Of a DNA stretch of 64,000 nucleotides, positions 58,225-64,000 are shown one piece after another. Both the position numbers and the translations under genes were made by a program. Positions within the stretch are counted from its first letter, which is position 1. The number at the start of each line of letters is the position of its first letter. The stretch covers positions 1-64,000 of the forward strand of contig NZ_JAOWCB010000031.1 of NCBI RefSeq assembly GCF_026420845.1, in the 5' to 3' direction. Below the pieces are notes generated by a model. It was not told where the DNA came from. It worked only from the letters and a program-made list of their open reading frames with translations, and searched no databases. Source of the DNA: Streptomyces sp. PR69. GTDB lineage: Bacteria > Actinomycetota > Actinomycetes > Streptomycetales > Streptomycetaceae.

Positions 58225-59211
58225 ATGGACCTGGAGCTGCGGCATTTGAAGACGATCAGCGCCATCGCCGATGCGGGCAGCCTGACCAAGGCGGCCACCG
58301 CTCTCGGCCTCGCCCAGCCCGCCCTGAGCGCTCAGCTGAAGAGGATCGAACGGTCTCTGGGCGGGCCGCTGTTCGAGCGCGGGCGGCACGGGGTGCGGGC
58401 CACCGCCCTCGGTGAGCTGGTGCTGGACCGGGCCAGGATCGTGCTGCCCGCGGTGAGCGAACTGCAGAGGGACGCCGTACGGTTCTCGCTCGCCGCGGAC
58501 CGCCGCCGGTTCCGGCTCGGCGGCACGCACGGCCCGCTGCTGGGCGCACTGGTGGACCGGCTCGCCGCCGCCCACCCGGGGACTCCGGTCACCACACAGA
58601 CCTCCTGGTCCGAACGGGAGATCGCCGCCTCCGCGGCCGACGGCAGACTGGACTTCGCGCTCGTGGGCGCGTGCGGGGCGGCCTCTCCGCCGGAGAGCGA
58701 GCGGCTCATCTGGCGGGAAGTCGCCGTCGACCCCGTCTTTGTCATGCTCGCCGCCGACCATCCCCTCGCCGGGCGGCCGCAGCTCGATCTCGCCGAGCTG
58801 GCGGCGGAAGCCTGGACCGATGTGCCGGGCGACGGGTGCTTCGCCGACTGCTTCACCGCGGCCTGCGCCCGTGCGGGATTCGCCCCGGCGTGCGTGTACG
58901 AGACGGACACCGCTTCCTGTGTGCATCTGGTCCAGGTCGGCCGGGCGGTGGGACTGTGCCGCGCCACCTTCCCCGACACGCCGGGGATGGTGACCGTGCC
59001 GCTGAACGGCGCCCCGCTGACCTGGCGTCACCTGCTGGGCTGGCACCCGGCCTCACCGGCCGCGCGGAGCGCCCCCGAGGTGCTGGCGAAGGCGCGCTCC
59101 GCGCATGCGGAGGCCGCCGGGCGCAGCGGCAGCTACACGCGGTGGCTGGCCCGGCAGTCGGCGAACACGGCGTACGACGCGCCGGTCCGCACCCCCTCGG
59201 GGCTTCCATAA
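58225..59211 (+). CDS. LysR family transcriptional regulator
   Basis: 328-residue LTTR. HTH: MDLELRHLKTISAIADAGSLTKAATALGLAQPALSAQLKRIER. Effector domain about 95-300, with two Cys in GCFADCFTAACARAGF. It is followed by the serine protease gene on the same strand (96 bases), which it may control, and is preceded by a DasR-like palindrome. The C-terminal tail is longer than usual. Confidence 0.92.
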   Translation: MDLELRHLKTISAIADAGSLTKAATALGLAQPALSAQLKRIERSLGGPLFERGRHGVRATALGELVLDRARIVLPAVSELQRDAVRFSLAADRRRFRLGGTHGPLLGALVDRLAAAHPGTPVTTQTSWSEREIAASAADGRLDFALVGACGAASPPESERLIWREVAVDPVFVMLAADHPLAGRPQLDLAELAAEAWTDVPGDGCFADCFTAACARAGFAPACVYETDTASCVHLVQVGRAVGLCRATFPDTPGMVTVPLNGAPLTWRHLLGWHPASPAARSAPEVLAKARSAHAEAAGRSGSYTRWLARQSANTAYDAPVRTPSGLP

Positions 59212-59307
59212 CGCCGGGCAGAGGGGGCAACTGACATCTACTGAACGGCCTGTGGCGCGCCCTACGGTTTCGGCACCTCCCCCACCGAAACCGAGGAGAG
59301 AGACTCC

Positions 59308-60690
59308 ATGCTCCACAGACACGCCAAGACCGCGTGCGCCGCCCTGGCCGCGGTCGGCGCGCTTGTGCTGGCCGGGCTGCCGGGCTCGGCGTCGGCGCAG
59401 CCCGCCGGGCACCTCCCGGGCGAGCGGTCGGCCGCCGAGACCCTCGCCGTTACACAGACCGATCCCCAGCTGCTGCGGGCGATGCAGCGTGATCTGGGGC
59501 TGAGCAGCCTGCGGCAGGCACAGCGCAGGCTGGCCAACGAGGCCGAGGCCGGCGCCGTCGCGGGCCGTCTGCAGGCCGCGCTGGGCGGCGACTTCGCCGG
59601 CGCATGGGTGCAGGGCGCGGACTCCGCGCGGCTGACCGTGGCCACGGTCGATCCGGCCGACGCCCGGGCGATCGAGGCGAAGGGCGCGCGGGCGGCGCTC
59701 GTCGAGCACACGCTGTCCGACCTCGACGCGGCGAAGCGGGCGCTGGACCGGGCCGCCGAAGCCGCGCCGTCGTCCGCGCTCGACGCCCCCGTCCGGTATG
59801 TCGACGTCCGTGCGAACAGCGTGACCGTGCACGCCGTCGAGCGGTCGGCCGCGCTCGACCTCGTCGAACGCGCGGGGATCGACCGCTCGCTGGTGCGCAT
59901 CGAGACGACTCCCGACTCCGAACGGCCCCGACCGCTGTATGACATCCGCGGCGGCGACGCGTACTACATGGGCAGCGGCGGCCGCTGCTCGGTCGGCTTC
60001 TCCGTCACGCGCGGCGCCCAGCAGGGCTTCGCCACCGCGGGCCACTGCGGACGGGCGGGCACCGCGACCCGCGGCTACAACCAGGTGGCACAGGGCTCCT
60101 TCCAGGGGTCGATCTTCCCCGGCCGCGACATGGCATGGGTGGCCGCCAACAGCAGCTGGACGGCGACGCCTTATGTCAAGGGGCAGGGCGGCCAGCAGGT
60201 GCAGGTGGCCGGATCGACGCAGGCGCCGGTGGGCGCGTCGATCTGCCGGTCGGGCTCCACGACGGGCTGGCACTGCGGAACGATCCAGCAGCACAACACC
60301 AGTGTCACCTACCCCGAGGGCACCATCTCCGGAGTGACGCGGACCTCGGTCTGCGCGGAGCCGGGCGACTCGGGCGGCTCCTACATATCCGGCAGCCAGG
60401 CGCAGGGCGTCACCTCGGGCGGCTCCGGCAACTGCCGGTCGGGCGGCACAACGTTCCATCAGCCGATCAACCCGCTGCTGCAGCAGTTCGGGCTCACGCT
60501 GAAGACGACGGGCGACCCCGGGGACCCGGGCGACCCCGGCGAGCCTGGCGGCAGCTGGGCCGCGGGCACGGTCTACAGCGCCGGCGACCAGGTCACCTAC
60601 GGCGGGGCGAGCTACCGCTGCATCCAGGGTCACCAGGCTCAGCAGGGGTGGGAGCCGCCGAACGTACCGGCTCTGTGGCAGCGCCTGTGA
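59308..60690 (+). CDS. streptogrisin-type S1 serine protease with C-terminal carbohydrate-binding module
   Basis: 460-residue secreted pre-pro-protease. Signal peptide about 1-31; alpha-lytic-type propeptide about 45-205; protease domain from DIRGGDAYYMGSGGRC with the catalytic triad in TAGHCG, GRDMAW and EPGDSGGS, and at least five cysteines for disulfides. A Gly/Asp/Pro linker (TGDPGDPGDPGEPGG) leads to a ~45-residue CBM5/12-like module (WAAGTVYSAGDQVTYGGASYRCIQGHQAQQGWEP) that binds chitin or cellulose. This matches the streptogrisin C class. Ends before a strong hairpin. Confidence 0.94.
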   Translation: MLHRHAKTACAALAAVGALVLAGLPGSASAQPAGHLPGERSAAETLAVTQTDPQLLRAMQRDLGLSSLRQAQRRLANEAEAGAVAGRLQAALGGDFAGAWVQGADSARLTVATVDPADARAIEAKGARAALVEHTLSDLDAAKRALDRAAEAAPSSALDAPVRYVDVRANSVTVHAVERSAALDLVERAGIDRSLVRIETTPDSERPRPLYDIRGGDAYYMGSGGRCSVGFSVTRGAQQGFATAGHCGRAGTATRGYNQVAQGSFQGSIFPGRDMAWVAANSSWTATPYVKGQGGQQVQVAGSTQAPVGASICRSGSTTGWHCGTIQQHNTSVTYPEGTISGVTRTSVCAEPGDSGGSYISGSQAQGVTSGGSGNCRSGGTTFHQPINPLLQQFGLTLKTTGDPGDPGDPGEPGGSWAAGTVYSAGDQVTYGGASYRCIQGHQAQQGWEPPNVPALWQRL

Positions 60691-60730
60691 GCGTATGACC
60701 CCCTGACACACCTTCCGTGCCTCCCGAAGG

Positions 60731-60762
60731 GCGGGCCCCGGCCGTTGGCGGCCGGGGCCCGC
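60731..60762 (+). terminator. 14-bp perfect hairpin after the protease
   Basis: Arms GCGGGCCCCGGCCG (60731-60744) and its complement (60749-60762), loop TTGG, followed by TTCTGTGG. It is 41 bases after the protease stop. Confidence 0.75.
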
Positions 60763-60980
60763 TTCTGTGGCCGCCCTATGCCCTCGTGGTGAACCGGCGT
60801 GGAACGAATCCCCGGTTCCGTATACGAGCGGCGATGCTTTCCAGTCGAAGCATGTAGCCTCAAAGATTCGGCCATGCCGCCGTCTTCGCAGGTCAGCAAG
60901 TTGTTTCCGGTTGGACCACCCAAGGTCGTCCATATGCTGGACATCTGACAGCAGGCCCGTACATATGTTCTGAGCTGCGC

Positions 60981-60992
60981 GAATGATCATTC
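60981..60992. promoter_or_regulatory. palindrome GAATGATCATTC
   Basis: Perfect 12-bp palindrome upstream of the inhibitor gene; candidate operator with no regulator assigned. Confidence 0.35.
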
Positions 60993-61104
60993 GGCCACCG
61001 CGGGAGACGAACAGCCGTCCGGAAACACAAGCCCCGATGTGCGATCACCCTGTGCGTCGACAAGACTCCCCACCGCAATGAGCCGGAAACAAAGGAGAGT
61101 TCAC

Positions 61105-61536
61105 GTGCGCCACATTCGCAAGACGATCGGCGTGGCCGCCGCTGCGGCCGTCTGCGCTCTGACCGCCTCCTCGGGCACGGCACAGGCCCAGCCGGACAGT
61201 CTGTACGCCCCGTCGTCCCTGGTGCTCACGCACGGCTGGGGCGAGGCGGCGATGACCGCCGTCGTCGACCGTGCCGTGACCCTGAACTGCGCGCCCGCGC
61301 CCGGCGGCAGCCACCCGGCCCCCGAGGACGCCTGTGCGGAACTGCGGTCGGTGAACGCGGAGTTCACCCAGCTGTCCGACCCCGACCCGCACGCCTTCTG
61401 CACCCGTGAGTACAACCCGGTCGTGATGACCGCGGACGGCGTCTGGGAAGGCCGGAGAGTGAGTTGGTCGCAGACGTTCGGCAACCCGTGCGAGATGCGC
61501 GCGAGCCTGGGCGAGACGGCGGTGTTCGCCTTCTGA
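61105..61536 (+). CDS. subtilisin inhibitor (SSI family), P1 arginine
   Basis: 143-residue secreted protease inhibitor. Signal peptide about 1-29 (ends TAQA), mature starts QPDSLYAPSSLVLTHGWGE. SSI features: two disulfides (Cys in TLNCAPA, DACAEL, FCTREY and NPCEMR) and the reactive loop CTREYNPVV. By alignment with SSI, P1 is Arg, favouring trypsin-like targets. The GTG at 61105 has AAAGGAG 7 bases upstream. Such inhibitors control secreted proteases during aerial growth. It lies downstream of the streptogrisin gene but has its own signals. Confidence 0.93.
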   Translation: MRHIRKTIGVAAAAAVCALTASSGTAQAQPDSLYAPSSLVLTHGWGEAAMTAVVDRAVTLNCAPAPGGSHPAPEDACAELRSVNAEFTQLSDPDPHAFCTREYNPVVMTADGVWEGRRVSWSQTFGNPCEMRASLGETAVFAF

Positions 61537-61545
61537 GACACCCTC

Positions 61546-61593
61546 TGAGGTGCCTTGTGAGGTGCCTTGTGAGGTGCCTTGTGAGGTGCCTTG
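61546..61593. repeat. four perfect 12-bp tandem repeats
   Basis: Four identical units TGAGGTGCCTTG, starting 9 bases after the inhibitor stop codon. Not coding; could affect transcript length or be slippage-derived. Confidence 0.85.
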
Positions 61594-61603
61594 TCAGCCG
61601 GCG

Positions 61604-61633
61604 GCCGGCGCCACAGGGCCCTATGGCGCCGGC
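61604..61633. terminator. bidirectional hairpin between inhibitor and DUF4037 gene
   Basis: 10-bp arms GCCGGCGCCA (61604-61613) and TGGCGCCGGC (61624-61633), loop with an internal GGGCCC. It ends where the convergent gene's stop begins, so it probably serves both strands. Confidence 0.65.
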
Positions 61634-62665
61634 TCACAGCCCCAGGGCGGGGGCAAGCGCACGGCAGCTCGGCGGGTGCATCAGGATCTCGGCGCAGTCC
61701 ACGGCCTGGTCGATCGCGCCCGGCAGCCGCCCGGCAGTGCCGTCGTGACGCGGTCCCAGCCGGTCCACCAGGGCCCGCACCTCGGGGTCGGTGATCCGGG
61801 CGACCAGCGCGTTCGTCAGCCGGGCGGCATCGAGCACCTGGATGTCGCGGGCATGGAACTGCCGCGGGGCCGGGTCGACTTCCGCCGCCAGCCCCAGCCG
61901 GTTGGTCGCCGCGGCCAGGGCTCCGGCCGCGGCGTTGAGGGCCGCTTCCCTCGCCCGCCAGGCGCGGGCGTGGAGCGCGGCGTGCAGATGCGGGGCGACG
62001 CGCGGAGCCACCGGCAGCCGGGCGAACGCCGTGCCCAGCCACTTCCCGTACGGCGCCCAGCGGCGCTCCACCAGAAACGCCAGCCGCATCAGATCGCGGG
62101 CCGCGCGGGCGCTGGCCACCGTGCTGCCCAGCGCGTCGCCCAGCATGCCCGTACGCCCGACGAAGGTCTCCTCCTGGGCGATGCGCAGCCAGCCGGCCGC
62201 CAGCACATAGCGCCAGACGTCCGGCGGATACCAGCGCAGCGCCGCCCGCCGGTCCTGGAGCAGTTGGGCGCGGTCCTGGAAGACGGGGCCCTCCACCAGG
62301 GCCGCCAGCCGCTGGGTGGGGGCGAGCAGCCAGTCCGCGAGGCCCATGCCGTCCGCCGGGTCCACGCCGATCCGCTCGGTGAAGTATGCGGACGCCGTCA
62401 CCACTTCCACCCGGCGGCGCTCGACCGGGTAGCCGTTGAAGGTCTCGGGGAGCGCGGCCAGCGCCTCGTGGACCAGGTCCGGGTCGGCCCTCTGGGGGAG
62501 GAACAGCGTCAGGCGCGGCCCGAAGTCGTGGTCCGTCGAGACGTCGTCGTCAAAGCCCAGCACCTCGGAGCCGTCGCCGAGGAGGGCGGCGGAGTGCGGA
62601 ATGCCGTCCACGAGCGGGGCGACGAGGTGTTCGTAGAAGCTCCGGGACAGCTCACGACCGCGCAT
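61634..62665 (-). CDS. DUF4037 nucleotidyltransferase-fold protein
   Basis: 343-residue protein. The N-terminal part has LLGDGSEVLGFDDDVSTDHDFGPRLTLFL, a nucleotidyltransferase-type Gly-Ser with three acidic residues for metal binding. The middle and C-terminal part is helical (HEPN-like) with GKWLGTAFARLP. Family function unknown. ATG 62665 (MRGRELS) is selected over the longer frame. Its stop overlaps the terminator. Confidence 0.83.
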   Translation of the reverse strand: MRGRELSRSFYEHLVAPLVDGIPHSAALLGDGSEVLGFDDDVSTDHDFGPRLTLFLPQRADPDLVHEALAALPETFNGYPVERRRVEVVTASAYFTERIGVDPADGMGLADWLLAPTQRLAALVEGPVFQDRAQLLQDRRAALRWYPPDVWRYVLAAGWLRIAQEETFVGRTGMLGDALGSTVASARAARDLMRLAFLVERRWAPYGKWLGTAFARLPVAPRVAPHLHAALHARAWRAREAALNAAAGALAAATNRLGLAAEVDPAPRQFHARDIQVLDAARLTNALVARITDPEVRALVDRLGPRHDGTAGRLPGAIDQAVDCAEILMHPPSCRALAPALGL

Positions 62666-62697
62666 ACCACCATGGTACGGAGCGGGCCGGCGGCAGG

Positions 62698-63519
62698 TCA
62701 CAGGGCGGGGTCGGCGTCGTCGTCCGCCGGGCGGGGCTCGCGGGCGGCAGCCGGGTCGAGGACGCGCTGGAGGAAGGTCCTGGTCCGTTCGTGCCGCGGC
62801 GCCCCCACGACCTGCGCCGCAGGCCCCTCTTCCACGACGACGCCGCCGTCCAGGAACACGACCCGGTCGGCGGCCTCCCGCGCGAAGCCCATCTCATGGG
62901 TGACTGCCATCATCGTCATGCCCTCGTCCGCAAGCCGCCGCATCACGGCCAGGACATCGCCGACCAGCTCCGGGTCGAGCGCGGACGTCGGCTCGTCGAA
63001 GAGCATCACCTCGGGGCCCATGGCGAGGGCCCGGGCGATCGCCACACGCTGCTGCTGTCCCCCTGACAGCTGCGCCGGATAGGCGCGGGCCCTGTCGAGC
63101 AGCCCGACGCGCTCCAGGTGCTCGTGTGCGACGGCCATGGCCTGCGCCGTGCCGCGGCGCAGCACCCGCCGCTGGGGCAGGGTGAGGTTCTCGGCGACGG
63201 TCAGGTGCGGGAACAGGTTGAACTGCTGGAAGACCATGCCGATGCGGCGGCGTACGGCGTCGATGTCGACGTCCGGGTCGGTGACCTCCGTCCCGCCGAC
63301 GTACACCCGGCCTCCGGTGGGCTCCTCCAGGAGGTTGACACAGCGCAGCAGGGTGGACTTGCCCGAGCCCGACGGGCCGATGACGCACACCGTCTCGCCG
63401 CGCTCCACGTCCAGGTCGATGCCGCGCAGCACGGCGCTGTCCCCGAAGGATTTGCGCAGGGAGCGGATCCGGATCTCCGGCCCGCCGCTCTCAGTGGTTT
63501 TCTGGCTCACCTGGCTCAC
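62698..63519 (-). CDS. polar amino-acid ABC transporter ATP-binding protein
   Basis: 273-residue GlnQ/HisP-type ATPase. Walker A GPSGSGKSTLLRCVNLLEEP, Q-loop VFQQFNLFPHLTVAENL, signature LSGGQQQRVAIARAL, Walker B VMLFDEPTSALDP and H-loop VTHEM, all intact. The GTG at 63519 overlaps the permease stop (GTGA). The C-terminal tail is charged. Works with the permease gene upstream. Confidence 0.94.
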   Translation of the reverse strand: MSQVSQKTTESGGPEIRIRSLRKSFGDSAVLRGIDLDVERGETVCVIGPSGSGKSTLLRCVNLLEEPTGGRVYVGGTEVTDPDVDIDAVRRRIGMVFQQFNLFPHLTVAENLTLPQRRVLRRGTAQAMAVAHEHLERVGLLDRARAYPAQLSGGQQQRVAIARALAMGPEVMLFDEPTSALDPELVGDVLAVMRRLADEGMTMMAVTHEMGFAREAADRVVFLDGGVVVEEGPAAQVVGAPRHERTRTFLQRVLDPAAAREPRPADDDADPAL

Positions 63520-64000
63520 CTGGCCTCGTCGGCTCGGGCTTCGAGGCGTCGCACCACAAAGCTCAGCGGCACGGTCACCAGCAGATAGCACAGGCCGGCG
63601 ACCAGGATCGGGGTGGAGTTGGCGGTCTGGCTCGCCAGGTCCCTGCCGAATTTCGTCAGTTCACGCTCCTGCAGCGTCACGCCGAGGAACAGCACCAGCG
63701 AGGAGTCCTTGAAGAGCAGCACCAGTTCATTGGTCAGCGGCGGGATGACGATGCGGAACGCCTGCGGAATGACCACCGACACCATGGCGCGGGTGTGCGA
63801 GAAGCCCAGCGACCGTGCCGCTTCCAGCTGTCCCCCGGGCACGGCTTGGATGCCGGCTCTGATGGTCTCCGCCATATAGGCGGCGGCCACCAGTCCCAGT
63901 CCGAGGGCGACTTTGCCGTAGGTGCCGCCGGGTATCTCGACGCCGGGAAACGCCAGCGGCACCGCCACGCCCACGAAAATGAAGATCAGCAGGGCGGGCA
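63516..64000 (-). CDS. polar amino-acid ABC transporter permease (5' end outside window)
   Basis: Residues to the C-terminus of a HisM/GlnP-type permease: the EAA-like loop is EAARSLGFSHTRAMVSVVIPQAFRIVIPPLTNELVLLFKDSSL, followed by the last membrane segments. The frame stays open to base 64000. The binding-protein gene is expected further along. It precedes the ATP-binding gene by overlap. Confidence 0.92.
   Translation of the reverse strand, partial: PALLIFIFVGVAVPLAFPGVEIPGGTYGKVALGLGLVAAAYMAETIRAGIQAVPGGQLEAARSLGFSHTRAMVSVVIPQAFRIVIPPLTNELVLLFKDSSLVLFLGVTLQERELTKFGRDLASQTANSTPILVAGLCYLLVTVPLSFVVRRLEARADEAR

Larger units (their letters stand above)
60691..61104. other. 414-base gap with terminator and regulatory-type palindrome
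   Basis: Contains the protease terminator (next entry), a stretch with no gene, and at 60981-60992 the perfect palindrome GAATGATCATTC, 113 bases before the inhibitor start. It is AT-richer than its surroundings, suggesting a promoter region for the inhibitor gene. Confidence 0.55.

Noticed and set aside
61546..61593. Possible CRISPR or binding-site array
   Set aside because: 12-bp units with no spacers; a simple tandem repeat.
1..64000. tRNA or rRNA genes
   Set aside because: No cloverleaf-like segment or rRNA-like stretch was noticed; absence is not proven without a search tool.

Overview
The window is very GC-rich actinomycete DNA and almost certainly comes from a Streptomyces chromosome. 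The evidence is a complete SapB (ramCSAB/ramR) locus, a Streptomyces subtilisin inhibitor, a streptogrisin-type protease, a 24-residue bL37 ribosomal protein, a DmdR-type iron box, many GTG starts and ATGA/GTGA stop-start overlaps. No rRNA, tRNA or CRISPR array was seen.

Layout. 1-11,342: the right-hand part of a non-ribosomal peptide synthetase (NRPS) cluster on the + strand. It holds the tail of a condensation protein, a C-A-T module, an acyl-CoA dehydrogenase, two free-standing A-T proteins and a C-T-reductase terminal protein. The genes overlap or abut and look like one operon. The set-up (two A-T proteins with no C domain, a C-T protein with no A domain, an ACAD between them, reductive release) is not one I can match to a known product. 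11,474-14,442: an HxlR regulator facing a RidA gene across a perfect palindrome, an M20 peptidase, a PlsC acyltransferase and bL37. 14,649-21,584: a lipoprotein gene with an apparent frameshift, a Ser/Thr kinase, secreted, LysM, exonuclease and methyltransferase genes, and two small proteins. 21,601-25,456: a LysR regulator divergent from a threonine-dehydratase-like gene, a ~105-bp MITE-like element, a cupin, an iron-box-controlled DUF2470 gene and a DUF2267 gene. 25,534-33,484: ClC channel, phosphoketolase, a DUF3048 lipoprotein, DUF2278, an APC permease and a small protein. 33,636-38,599: a NACHT-type STAND NTPase, a YbaK deacylase and a polytopic membrane protein.

38,816-46,414 is the SapB lantibiotic-like morphogen locus. 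ramC is the lanthipeptide synthetase and ramS the 42-residue precursor. ramA and ramB encode a heterodimeric ABC exporter, and ramR the convergent response regulator. ramB carries an in-frame ~295-bp copy of a dispersed, normally intergenic GC-rich repeat. Relatives of this repeat lie at about 32,880-33,180 and 51,660-52,010.

46,713-57,525: a CPYC flavoprotein, a slipin/NfeD pair, a decayed DUF1275 gene, a lipobox-bearing sortase, CapA, three small or accessory proteins, an RpiR regulator beside orphan operator-like palindromes, an SPW-repeat membrane protein and an EEP-family protein. 57,557-64,000: a hypothetical protein divergent from a LysR gene across a DasR-like box, a streptogrisin with a C-terminal carbohydrate-binding module, a subtilisin inhibitor with Arg at P1, a DUF4037 protein, and an amino-acid ABC transporter that runs off the window.

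How the parts may work together. The best-supported functional unit is SapB production and export, needed for aerial hyphae. The serine protease and SSI-type inhibitor near the right end fit the same morphological-development theme. The NRPS cluster is a separate secondary-metabolite unit whose left part is missing.
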